Positions 11,901-24,310 of a stretch of 64,000 bases of DNA are shown here, in pieces. The translations under genes and the position numbers were made by a program. The DNA lies in assembly GCA_022376465.1 (NCBI GenBank), contig JACDTU010000012.1, positions 1,116,001 through 1,180,000 of the forward strand. Reading direction: 5' to 3'. The stretch is from Cubamyces lactineus (lineage: Eukaryota; Basidiomycota; Agaricomycetes; Polyporales; Polyporaceae). Every line of letters begins with the position of its first letter. Position 1 is the first letter of the stretch. Below the pieces are notes generated by a model that did not search any database, was not told the DNA's origin, and worked only from the letters and a program-made list of their open reading frames with translations.

Positions 11901-14900
11901 TACGTATACCACTAAACCATCACGACGGCAGGTATCCAGACGCGTACGTCTCAGTCCACAACACCCAGCTCAAAAGCACCGCGGTCCGCGGGCGATACTC
12001 AACGCTCGCTCGCTCACTCATTCGCACGGCCGCACAGTCGCAGCAACGACGATCGCGAGCCTCGTGCGCCATGTGCTCCCGCGCGCACTAGCCTGGGAAG
12101 CCCCGTCGACTGGCTGGGAAGCCGTGCGCGGCGCGCCCCCAGGGGCCTACTTACCGCCGCCCGACAGTCAAACAAGTGATCCTTAATGGCTCTGGCTCCA
12201 GCAGGCTCTAGCTCTGGCTTTGGCTCCCTGAGTTGGCAACCTGGTAGACAGCAGGGTCTAGTTCCCGAACTTCCACTGCAGCGTTCCGCGGCGCGCCCTG
12301 GCCGGCATCTATGCCACTGTGTCTACAATGTCTCAATTGCACATCTTGTCGCGTTTGGAACCTGTGCGATGTCGTACTCGCACTAGAGCTAGGGATGGAT
12401 CACACGCGTATGTACGTACTATGCGTGCTTGGACGTCGACCCAGACCGTACTGAGTGACGTCGTGGCGTCCGGTAGAGAAGCCGGACGTCGCGACGGGCA
12501 CTCAGTCGTAAGGCAAGAACCCCAGGGTCCCTGTTCATACCCGCGGCGGGGACCTGAAGCCTGAGGCCTGTGGGCCGCAGGGAGGACTAGCGGGGGCTCG
12601 TCGCAGAGGGCTGTCAAGCAGCACGCAGCACCTCGGGAGAGCCGAGGAGATTCGGGCACGTCGAATTCGAAGCACCAGCCGTGCCGTTAAGCTTCGCCGG
12701 CGCACCGGTGTCTTGCGCTCGGGCGCTCGGTGCGACAACGTTAACGTTCAGCTCCCACAGAGCCTGACAGAGGTGCGCTCACCCTGCTGGACGGTGGACC
12801 CCTGCCCTGGAACGCCACACGATTCTCGCGAACGTCGCGGATCTCTGGAGCTTGGAAGTGCCACGCACCGCGGCGCGATAGCGTTCGGGAGTTGTTGCAC
12901 AATGTCCTGTGCAGCGCTGGATGGAGAGGGACGTTGTGCGGCTCCGGATCTATCACGCTCGCTCCACCGGACGCAGGCGTCCCTAGCCTGAGCCTGAAGT
13001 GTCGATGGACAGGTCACAGCAGCAGGTAAGCATGCAGGCGGTACGATGTTCTGCGCTGCACCGAATGGTGCCGCACCGCACTATGTACTATCCTGGGCCT
13101 GGCGCCCCGCGGGGTATGTCAGCGGACATGTTCATCCGGATCGCACCCACACTCACTTGCTATACACAGGCACGCACAGACGCAGGTGCAGGTGCAGGTG
13201 CAGTCGTAGCGCCCAAACGCCCACATCCTACGAGTAGTACCAGACTCGCAGCTAAACCCAAAATACCTAGGTTCGTTGCTAGTGTTGGACACTACTCTAG
13301 TATGTGGGCGTCCGGGTATACCACCCAACACCTTCCAGGCCCTACATCCCCCATCTATGGATGATGCGCGGTGCATTCTACACATGTGTACTACCGCCTA
13401 CAGGCCATGTGGACTGGCGTAGCGGTCACTGGTAGCACACTGAATGGAAGTCAGGAAGATCCGGGTGTCTACTCCCTCGCGCGCAGGCCATGGTGCTTTC
13501 AAGGTGCAGTTGCCTTCCAACCTCCCGGGGATAGGCCCGACACCCCGCATGCCACCAACCCGTACGTATGACATCCTCCGCCCGCGGCCAAACAAGACCC
13601 AGCCCTCAGAGATATGCTCCCGACCCGCTGGGACGGCGTGCACCGGACATGTCTTTCGCCGTTCACGCGTTCATCACCGTCATGACAGAATTCGAAGAGC
13701 CGGCATGTCGCGACATGTTTACGTTGCGGTCACGACATACGATCCCACTGGACCCCAAGTAAATTCCAGAAGACCCGGGGGTTCCGTCAAACATAATAGG
13801 GGCGGATGACATACACATTGCACTGTGCACATCGAAGCACCGAGTCAGTGCTAGTGCGAGTGCGAGTCTGCCGATCGTGCGCTACAGAACCTAAACAGAA
13901 CGAAGAAATACAGTATCTAAATCCTGCATAGAACGACCCCCGGCGCGGGTCGACGATCGCGCAGACTTCCACGCGCTCGACAGAGCCAGAGCTTGCACCG
14001 ACGTCGAACCCCGGCACACAGGCAGTTGCAGCAAGCACACAGCCGCATCCGGTATGCGACATACGCCTTTCAGAATCGCCGCGCGTCTCGTCCTGTCATA
14101 CGTCCGCGCACACAACACATACGACACACCTCGAATGCTTCTCGCCTTCTCCCCGTCCGATCCGTCTGTCGAGTATAAACCTCGACGTACCGTAGCCCTA
14201 CCGCCGGGCCCAAGTTGTTCTGTACATCAGCACGGCCGTCGGGTTAGGTCTGCTGGAATTCCCAAGGTAGACAACCGTACGTCACGCCGTATACGCTCAA
14301 CCTTGCAGTACGTCCAAAGACGTATGGAAGAACTCGAAGCTCCTTCGACCTTCGACCACCCATCCTGCCTTTCTCAGAAACACCTTTGACAACATCGCAA
14401 TATGCTTCGAGGGCCGATATCGCGCACTGAACTTGGTCGAGGACGAGCACACCAGAGACAAAGAGAGCATATGACTTTCTATATTCGCCCTAAGGCGGCG
14501 GCAGGTAGTGGCATACTAGCGACCCCTCCCCCAACCAACCACATACCCAACACCGCGACGAAAACCTAGCCACCGCCTGCTGCAGTAGACCAAGCTCCAG
14601 CCACGATGAGAGCGGAGGATTGCAGGAGGGGAAAGGGGGAGGAGAGAGAGAGGGAGAGAACAAATCGTACATGTACAATAAGCTAACACAAGTACTGTAT
14701 CATACCGTCAATAGGAATTAGCGATAAGTACTCGAGAGCTCGGAACGGGGTCCATCACTGGGACGGGAGAGGAGCAAGGGACGATGTGAGGCGGGAGGCA
14801 GGAGGGAGAACGGGGATGGGCATATGGGGTCGGGAGAAGCGGAGAGGATTAGGGAGGCGGCGAGAGAAAGGGAGAAGCGTCCGTCGGACACAACGGGTAC

Positions 14901-15683
14901 TGGGAATTCTGGGACGTTCAACGGCGACGGCACGAGCCTGGCAAATTATAGCTAGTGAGTCCGAGGCGTCGAGTCCACATCGGGGGCGGATGAAGAGGAA
15001 GAGGGCGAAGGATTATTAAATCCAGAGCGAGGTAGAGAGGAAGGCAGCGGGGGTAAGGGGAAAGAGCCGAAGCCGAAGCCGGAGCCGGAGACGGAGGAGA
15101 GAGACGGAATGGCAAAAGAAGGAGGGCCGGCCGCGTCGAACGTCGTGTAGCGGAGGACAAGCACGGGAGACGGGAGCAGTGGCGGCGAATAAGTGACAAG
15201 GTATAAACACGGCCTACACGCACGCGACCCCGGATTCGCAGAGGGATGGGGGGGACTGTATGCGCACGCGCAGAGGGGGTAACAAGGGGGAGGCAGGGAG
15301 GTATCGACAGGCGGAGGAGTAAAAGCACATATAGAACGCACTAAACGGCACATACGTACGAGGCGAGCGCAGAACCTCTCGAAAAGTGAGAGGGGAAGGG
15401 GAGAGGGAGGTGAATGGGTGGACGGATGCGAGACGAGGCGAGGGCGATAATAAGAATACACAGCATAGGCGCACAGAGACAGACACATGCAGAGAGAGGC
15501 AGAGAGAGAGAAAATCCAGGCAGACAGGGCAAAGGCGCAACACAAAGCAGCGACGACAGACGATGTCGGATGGTGGTGGTGGTGATGGCCAAGGGGACGG
15601 CGGAGGTATGAGAGATCATGGCATGGGCGGGTCACAATAGGACCCGAGAGCAAGTGAGAGTCGGGTGTCCCGTGGCCCGAGAC
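8953..15683. other. Gene-poor region
   Basis: In this 6.7 kb I find no ORF with conserved motifs or a coherent exon chain. It holds only short, mutually overlapping reading frames on both strands. It contains low-complexity patches: TGGCTC-type repeats near 12186-12232, a CAGGTG triplet-pair repeat near 13184-13203, frequent TACGTAC words, and a long purine-rich + strand between about 14620 and 15560. No terminal repeats, transposase or reverse transcriptase motif is recognisable. The right end is the 3' flank of the FYVE gene. It may be decayed mobile DNA, long regulatory sequence or non-coding transcription units; the sequence alone does not decide. Confidence 0.55.
14620..15560. repeat. 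Purine-rich (GA-rich) low-complexity tract
   Basis: The + strand is strongly biased to G and A, with runs such as GGGGGAGGAGAGAGAGAGGGAG near 14635. The complementary strand is therefore Ser/Pro/Leu-codon rich and produces long spurious ORFs. It lies just downstream of the FYVE gene stop. Such tracts can form triplex DNA or affect transcription end, but nothing here shows a function. Confidence 0.6.
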
Positions 15684-17189
15684 TCAGAAGGTGGAGAGGG
15701 TGATGGGCCCCGCAGGCGAGCGCGGCTCGATCTCGCGGGGTACACGGAGCTGGAAGTCTGCAAGGCGAGGATATCGTCAGTACTTGCTCACCAGAGCGTA
15801 TACTGAAATTGTAGCTCACCTCCGTCCCTGATGATAGGGTTAGCGCGGCGCCGCCTGCGCTCCTCAGCCTCCTGCTCGAGCTCCAGCTCGTAGGCAGTCT
15901 TGCACCCAGGTACGCGCTTTGCGACGTACTCGGGCACAGGTTTCGGCTCCCATCGGCCCCCGCCCGTCGCCTTGCAGATGTTGCTCGCGCGCTTCAGCGG
16001 ATACGCGTCGAGCTCGCCGAGGGAGAGCTCAGAGTCAGCGATATGCGCGCCCGCAATCGCGATGGATTGTTGCACGGGCGTGTTCGGCCTCAGAGGCGAC
16101 GCAGGGATGCGTGGAGATGTGGTGTTGCGCCGGATGGAGGGGCGGCGCGAGGCGAGGGCGGAGAGGGGCGAGCCATCAGGCGGGGTGCTGATGGAGGAAG
16201 AGACAGACGAGGGCCCAGAGGTAGACGAGCTACTGCAGCTGGCCTCGGTGTCGCGCACCAACGCGATTGGGTTCGACCGGCTCGAGAGCACGGGCGACCG
16301 CGGGCTCTTCCATCCGTGAATCTGGTCCCAGCAGTCGTCGCAGACGCGCGCGTCGACAACGGGAGATTGGGGCGAGTTGAACACGAAGATGGGCACGTTG
16401 CGCGGGGGGTGGAGGAACTTCAAGTTCGAGGTGTCGAGCAGGGGCGTCGTCCTGCTCGAGCACTCTCCGCAGAACACGCCGCCACACTTGCGGCAATGCT
16501 AGGGAAGCGCACGAAGAGATTAGATACGATGAGCCCGGAGCGCATTGACAGCGGACACTCACATGTCTGCGCTCCCAGATGGAGAATGTCTTACGGCAGA
16601 GGAAGGTGTCGCAGCGGGAGGCCTGGGAGTCGGGCTGTGCAAAGACACAGAACACAGGCGTCAATCACGTGCAGATACGGATAGATGCGGGCAACGGATC
16701 CAGAGGCAGGGACACCCACCCGCGCGGGCGCGATGGCAACAAAGATGCGCGGGTACGGTTGGACACAGCGTGCGCGGACGACGCATGTGTGGCTGGGAGT
16801 GGGCAAGATGGTAGAAACCGAACAGGGCTTACCTTCCACAGGCGCCTGGGTAGGAGAACGGCAAGGTGTTCGTTCTGTCTGGGAGAGGGCAGCGAAGACA
16901 AGCCTTGCGGAAGCGAAGATGCAACGGAAGATGTGGATGGTTCGGAGCGGCAGGAGCGCGTATCGAAGGACGAGCTCGTGGAAGACGCGCCAAGGGAGTT
17001 CGTGGTGGCATCTGTGGCACGCGCGTGGCTCAGCATGGACGCGTCCGAGAGCGGCGAACACGCGCAAGCACGTGCGCGCGGGTACGTACCCTCGGAGACG
17101 ATGCTAGACGCATCGTCCTGGATGGCGGCGCGGTTGATAGAGGGAGGGAGGGAGAGCAGACGAGCTGCGAGAACCTGAGCAAGAGCCAT
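15684..17189 (-). CDS. FYVE zinc-finger protein (PI3P-binding)
   Basis: FYVE domains bind phosphatidylinositol 3-phosphate on endosomal and vacuolar membranes. Exons 17189-17090, 17011-16833, 16634-16563, 16498-15820 and 15757-15684 sum to 1104 nt, giving 367 aa. The FYVE finger spans about residues 93-165: PDSQASRC, then the hallmark ERRHHCRKCGGVFCGECSS and RVCDDCWDQIHG, with a loop of about 35 residues before the last Cys pair. A Ser-rich N-terminus precedes it and a Ser/Pro-rich region follows; a Glu/Arg-rich helix lies near the C-terminus. The first intron (17089-17012) is in frame, so an unspliced form is possible. Reading through the last intron would stop at 15788. It is an isolated gene between two gene-poor stretches. 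It could be a PIB2-like regulator or a simple endosomal adaptor; the sequence does not decide. Confidence 0.88.
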
Positions 17190-20100
17190 TGGGGTGAGGT
17201 GGCTAAGCGTGGTGATGGCTAAGGTGGATAATGGGAAGAGGCAGCGAGCACTCGTTGGAGGTAAGCGGAGGGAGGAGGAGGAGGGGAGGAAGAGTGGCGG
17301 AGAGGGCGGAGGAGGAGGAGGAGGAGAGTGGCAGCGTGCAGAGCCTCTGAGCGGAGGTGTCGCGAGCAGGCGGGGAGTGGGATCCGGATCGTTAAATATC
17401 TATGCATCCGAACGCGAGCAGGGAACGCCGGCGCTTCCTGGGCCCCTTCGCTCGGTGTCCGCCTGCCATATCGAAATAAACTTTCCATCGACCGTCTCCC
17501 GTCGCTGTTTCAGCGCAACTTGCCGTTTTTCGGGCAAACCTTCGGAATTACCCCTCCACTTTCCCCGGCGCCGCTTTTTCGTCCGACTCAACCAAATCTC
17601 CCTCCCCCCGCTAATCCCCGCCCGTCTCCGGCCCCCACCCAGTCCACCCGCTCCCCCACCACGGAGACACAGATCTTGCCAGCGTAGACACATTCAATTG
17701 AATTCAGCTTGCGCTTGTTTCTTCGTATACAAAGCCTATCATCCAACACCAAAGCGCTTTGCCCCAGTGCACACGCCAATCGATGGATCGTGTGCACGCC
17801 TGCTTTGCCGACTGCCACGCCCCGCCCACGCAGCCCAGCTGCACACCCGCGCAGGCCACGTCGGTCGCCATGCCCATCTGCACCGCTCGGCGCCAGTCGC
17901 GCCGACCGTGGTGGCGCCGCACGGCAGCCGGCCCATGTGCACCGTGGAATATCGCTCTGTCGGCTAATCCGTCGCCCAATTTCCTGCAGAATCCGTCTGC
18001 CGGCCCCGCGTCGCCCATCGAGCCCATCGAATCCATCGGGCCCATCCATCTCCCCCCTCTGGGCCTCCTCCCTCGCGCCCTCCGCCCTGCCCAAGCGGAA
18101 AGCACCTGCGCTGGCCAATCGCGCGCGGCGTGTCGCGCGTCGCCCCGCGGGTGTAATCTGCTGCCATAACCGAATGCCCTGCGCACGGCCAATCGCCCAT
18201 CGCCATCGCTGCCCATCGGCCGGCGCCTGCATCGCCCCGCAGCCCGATCCGGCAGGCACTTCTTCCTCCTCTTCGCGACTTTCTTTCCGCGCGCTGGGCG
18301 ACCTTGCGCGACGCGCGACTCGCCGCCAGAACGGTGGGCCAGTGAGCGCTCAGGGGTTTCCGGAAGCCAAACGGTCCCACGATCACTGGCCCTGCCTCTC
18401 TTCATGTCAACCCCAGCTGCTCGCCCGTCGTGCGCGTGCCATGCAGCGCGCGCGAGCACCGAGCGGGCCCGCGCCAGCTGGGCTCTCCACTCGCCGCTTT
18501 CGTCGACCACCGCGCGCGAGCTGTCGCGGCCGAGCTTGGGGCGCCGCTTCTTGGACGGAGGATACATGCTCCACGTACTGACATGTCGTCTGTCGTTAAT
18601 GCTTCGCGCGCGGAGTTGAGGCGGCCCCGCGCGCACCACGGGGGCGAGAGGCGCGCGATACGATACTGGCTGCAGCTGGTGCTCCGCGCGATCAGAGAGA
18701 GCATGACAGCGAGGGCGTTGGAGAACGTCTCCTCCCGGGCGCACTAGCGCGCCAAGCGAAGAGTTACCGGCGTCGACCGCGGACGACCACCCAAAACATC
18801 CAGCTCTGTCCAGTGTCCAGCATCCCGCATCCCGCTAGCGTCGGCGAGTCTGGAGCGCGAGGAGACGTTTTGATGGCAAGGGGCGCACGAAAAAGAGAAA
18901 GAAAGGACAGGTCCGTCGACGGGCGACAGGGATGATGGGGAGGGGGGCAGGGTATGACATCACCGACGTCGCTGTGGCTGCTTCGACGAGGTTCGAACGT
19001 CCATGACATGGTCAATTTCGCCGTCGACCCGGCCCAGCCAGCCTCTCTCGTCGAGCTCTTTCTCAAATCTCTCGTTTTTGATGTCGGGCCCGTGTCTGTG
19101 GTTGATCAGAATGCTCAGCTGCTAGTGCCCCTGGATTCATTGATCGCGCCGCCGCCGCCGCCGTCGCTCTTGCTCTTGCCATTGGCGAGAATGTTGCTGA
19201 ACGTCGACGAACATCATCAGCACTGCAGATTCGACACGGTCTCGCAAACAAGCTGCGGCTGAGCGCTGCTGCAAATCACGTCGGTGTCGGCGTCCCTGGC
19301 CTCCCGAGCTGCCGTTCCATCCCCATATCCCAGTTTTTGATGGGGATGGTCGACGACGCGGCCTGCCACGTCGCGTCGCCCAAGCGGGGTGTCGCATCCA
19401 ATGGCAACGCGCGTGTCCCGCGTGCTCACAATCGTGCCTCGCATTTCAGCGTATTCCTCGGGTCTCGGTCCTCTGCTGCACAAAATGTGATTACCGTCGA
19501 AAGTCTTGTTCGTCATGGCCATCAACCAGCCACCCGAGCCCGAGTTGCTGTAAAGTCCGAGTGCGAATCCGAGCTTTGCGCGACCGTCGGTCAAACAGCC
19601 TGTGCCCTGGGGACGGACGGACGCGGTCATCATACAGCCTCAAGCTCTCGCGTACTCGCTGGTGTGTCCAACCAAGCTCAGCCCCGCCCGAAGCCGTCGA
19701 AGTTAGCCCCCTACATATCAGCATATACGCATAATACGGTAACACAACCACCTACGCTCAGCGCATCCGAATAACATATCGACACATCGGGCTGGACGAG
19801 CACTCCTTTTGGAAGTGAACATGCATCAATCGTGGTTGGCAGCCCCGAATTTGCACTCGATTGCACCAAGACGTCCAAGTTGGCCCGAGCGGCGACTCGA
19901 GACTCGCCAGAAGTCCATGCATGACAGCTCGCGTCCGAATTCAGGTCCCCGGCCTCCAGAGGGCTCATATACTGTACGCAGCTAGCCTATAGCTAATAGG
20001 TGTCAGCTAGATGAGCTTGCCGGACAGGTGTGCTCCACTAGTGTCCGGTTTACGACAGGGATTGCTTAATCCTCTCGCGCTCTGGTCGCCGGCGGAGAAC

Positions 20101-23100
20101 GTAGACTGGGGCGGTGGGCGCAACTCGGTCCAAGCCTCCCATGGGGCGACTCGGACACTGTGAACTCGAGGGCGCTCCATAGAGGGCGGCCTCGAGGCTG
20201 CAAGACATGCAGGTTCAGGAGAACTTGAGGGGTGGTATGTTGTCGGTGTATTCTAGTCAACGTGTTGCGTATGTCTGACTTCTCTGATTCTGAAGGTTAC
20301 GTTCAAAGTTCAAACCCTCCCACCAGCATCCGAACGGGACAGTACAGCTTGTGCGGGTAGCGGTAACTCAGCATGACGGAATGCATCTGAGACGGACCCG
20401 CAGGCGAAACCTCGGACATTATGTCCCTCAGGTCACAGTGAGCAACGTATGAAGCACTGTGAATAGGCACTTATTATGGCCCATCGCCGCGGTTGCCAGC
20501 CTGTACGACTCACAGTCATATCGTATGTCATGTTCCCAACACCCTTACACACTGACCATTTAGCCAACATCATGCTCTGCAACGCGCGAACAACTCATGT
20601 TCATGTTTTGCTAATGTCTCGCAGCCTACGCACAGCGTGTTGGCACTGCTCGTCTTCTCTGATCGCTTCTTCCAGGGTTATTTATACCAAGAACCATCGA
20701 GACCGCAGGCGTGCACCGTACGCGCACATGCACGCGTCGTCGATACGTCAACATGCTCAGTAGAAGCAGCGCGAACTCCAACAGTCGAACTCCCCGTGCA
20801 GGGTTGCAAGCGAGTCGCATCCTTCTCGCGAGAAGCGCATTCGAAAGTTCAAACGTTCACGTTCAAACTCTAGTGTTAAAGTTCATCTCATCATCTATCG
20901 CGTACATCTCACCCACCGTTCATCGCCCAGCACCCCAGCAGCACCTCCAATGACCAACAACTGACCAACGCAAGTTCGCAACAACGCCGCAGACCGCAGA
21001 CCGCAGCCCGCGCACGCCGTCCGCTTCCCTACGCGATGTCGCTGCGCAGTGCGTGCGCCCCTCTCATTTATTTCTTACAGCAGGACTCTCTCGTTAACGC
21101 TCATACTATATCAAACGCTCCCGTAAGTACTACAAGGGCTCACACACAAGTTGAAGACACACAGCGGCCGATGCGACGTGACACACGCACTGGGCCCGCC
21201 GACCGTCTAACCATACTCGTGTAGATAACCGGCCGCCACGATGCCCACGGTACGTTATTATAACTTGACGTGACATACAGCACTTGCGTTCCTCTCAGCT
21301 CTCCCAGCGCCCCGACGCCCGACAGGCTGAACGGTTGAGCCAAGCATTTCAGACGTCCGGCGCACCCTGCCATTGCCAACACATTGTCCAGGGCAATTCA
21401 AACGCACTCGCTTCACGGTTGCTGGTAGACTGGGCGTCCATGGTCTACCAATACATTGCCTCAGATACAGATAAGCGGAGCGAACCTTAACAGCGTTGTA
21501 ATTCCGCGCCCCTCGTGCGGCGGCTAAAGTAGCTACATAGCACTGTACCCAGCGTGATCCAAATTTGGACGGTGAGTGAGTGGCAGTCCCTCGCCGCACC
21601 CTGAACATAACGTCACCCAGGTCCTCACCATACCCAGGCAGGTCGGTCGATGTGCCATGTATCATATACTGTATGTTGAGGTGCGCGTGTACTCTGAGCC
21701 CTGAGTCTCATTGACTGACTGATGCACGGAGTGATGTCTCGAACGTACGCTGATGTCCCAGCGAGACTCGAACGATCTGCGATGACCTACGGCGCGACGC
21801 GCACGAGCCTCGCTGCCTCGTTGACTCTTTGAATTCTGAATCTTTCTACATCAGACTCCGAAAGTCGAATTGACATAGCAGGCGTCAAGAGCGGGCGGCT
21901 GCGTCGTGTTACATCCGGATCTCAGGGCCCCTTGCCATTCAGTCCTCAGTACTCAGCACTCAACACTCAGGCCGCGGGTGCACATTGCGCAGTGATGAGG
22001 CCCTTCGACGGCCACGGAAAACATACCGGCCGTCAGTCCAGATCTCGCCGACAAGGAGACTGTGATATTCAGTAATCAGGGATCGTACTAAGAGGCCGGC
22101 CGAGACTGGACGGTGAGGCCCATGCTACGCGGGACTCGGAACACTCGGTGGCGGCGCCGCGGCATGTGTACATCCTCAGTAGTAAGTTGGAAGTTGGAAG
22201 TTGGCATGCGTAAGTCGAATTCACACAGCGTTGTGCACTGCGTACGTACCAATATCTGCGCACCTATCACTACAGTAGCGCCCGTGCTGAACCTCGGTCC
22301 TCCAGCGACACTGCTAGTATTCGGCTCCGGGGGTCCATGATATCCCGAAGGACTCGCACATGCGCTGCGCGAGGCGTCGCGGAGCGAAGCAGGGTCGTCG
22401 CGCCGCGAGGCAACCAGAGACACGCCCTCGTTTCTCCGACCCTCCCCCATCCTCGAATTTGGCACGATAATCTGCTCAGACGAGTTGCGATACCCTCCTT
22501 GCCTGCCTGCGCGGACGCGAACGATGGCGTCCGAGGGGGTACACACTAGCGGCCACTGCTATACAACCTCTAATTTACGCGAGATAGCACGCGCCCCATT
22601 GGGCCCTCTCCAGGAAACTCGTGCACCTCGTTGGGCCACCAACGCACCACGTTGCCAACGCTGAGACATCAATACATGTACAGGGCCGACATCGCTTGAA
22701 CGAGACCAGGGTCGGATGCACGCCCGAGAGCGCTGTACCACTGTGTACAGACCACGATTTGCCCGCGCGGGATACGCCGAACCGCGATTTGTCCTCGTCC
22801 TCATGAATCGGGCATGGACGCCCACACGGACGCCCACAAGATACGCACACGGTCGGGTCTCGGGCTCTGCATTCAGGAGGAGGCCGGCCGATGTTTGAAT
22901 CTGATCCACAGGCGTTCGTCCTACTGAATGCACGGTGCGGTGGCTCGCGCGCGCTGCCGATGACAAGGTGACAAGTGGTGGCTGCCCGGAGCACGGAAAG
23001 CATCCGCGACGCTTTAGGCATTTCCACCCACCAGAGCGCGGGCGGTACGGCTACGGCATCCGCACTAGGCCATAGGCAGATAGGATGGGATTTGGATGCA

Positions 23101-24310
23101 CCATCACGATTCACGAGCGGCGGCATCAATGCTTCAGTGTTGGAGTTCGTACAAGGTCCGCGGGCGACTGTAGCTACAGATGCAGATACAGCGCAGACGC
23201 GTGGGTGCGCATACTGTACTTGCCACATACCGTAGCGATACGCCCGTACGTCCGGAACATCGTTCTCTCAAATTGATTCGACCGAGGGCGACATTGACTT
23301 GCCATCCCTGCGCGTCTCGCGCGCGCGATGCTGAGTGAGAGGGCGGCCAGCGAGGCTTCTCGATCGTAGCACAAACTGCGCGCATCACCACGCGTTGCGG
23401 GAGAACGTCAAGGAGCCGGCTGGGGCAGCAGAGAGCAGCAGCACGGACGTCCAGACGTCCAAGCACGGTACGTTCGGTGCGGTCAGTACGTACAACGCTG
23501 CGACGATAGGACGGCCCCTCCGACAGCCGCCTCCCCCTTGAGCTTCTCGACGGTCTGCATCAGGCAACCGACACACACGTCCGCGGTACGGAGTAGCGAA
23601 CGCCACAACGTTCCCACCGCCGCGCTGCCCAATGGCAGCAAAGCAGGACTTCCCCCGATGGACACCGGAGGGGAGGCACGTCGACGCAGAACGCGCGCGC
23701 GTGCGCGCTGCTCTTGCGACTGGCCCTGGCACGCGGCGCCGGATGCGGTATGTGTCGTATGCAACGCCTGACGTGTTTGGCAGGAGACCACTCCCAGCGC
23801 GGGCTGGGTTCCGTAAGAGAAGACGGGCGTGGGTGTGCCAAGTCCGTCTGCCCAATCCGCGCGAGCGAGCAATCATTGGTCGCTTGACCGCGCGGGGATT
23901 GGGAGAGCCAATCCCGGATCCTCTGGCCTCAGCCCCTCGAGCGTCATGCATTGCCTTCATCCCGAATAGGACTGTACGTGGGCGAGGTGGGGTAAATTGT
24001 CAATGTCGTCCATTGCGCCGTCCGAGCATGCGTCCCCGCCAATCGCGAGCGAGAGCCGCTGCCGTATATGGCGGCCGCCCAGCAGTGCGCGCGTACCATT
24101 AATACGTACGGCGCGCCAGAGCGCGCGAGCTCGCGCCCGGGCCTCGCGCAATGCGCTTCGTCTTTTCGACAGGACGTCGCGCTGCGCGGAAGCGACGCAA
24201 CACTGGAAGTTCTGGGCATAGCACGAAAGTAGATTGCCATTTGTGAGCGAGCTGCAGCACCGAACGCGACGAGGAAGGCGAAGCTGGCCTGGAAGCTCCT
24301 TGCGTCGTCG
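17190..24310. other. Gene-poor GC-rich region upstream of the FYVE gene
   Basis: In this 7.1 kb I see no gene I can support. The first part (17190-17400) is the FYVE promoter, with polypurine GGAGGAGG runs at 17271-17335. At 17.6-18.8 kb high GC keeps several frames open on both strands at once (up to 346 codons), but none shows conserved motifs or a one-sided coding bias. From 19.7 to 24.3 kb only short frames exist. A GTTGGAA triplet repeat lies at about 22186-22203. No tRNA, rRNA or recognisable transposon protein was seen. Confidence 0.55.

Noticed and set aside
14952..15653. 233-codon minus-strand ORF rich in Ser, Pro and Leu
   Set aside because: It is the complement of a purine-rich low-complexity tract and shows no conserved segment.
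17704..18744. Long overlapping ORFs on both strands (346 codons minus, 290 codons plus)
   Set aside because: High GC keeps several frames open at once; no motif, no one-sided codon bias, Arg/Ala/Pro-rich random composition.
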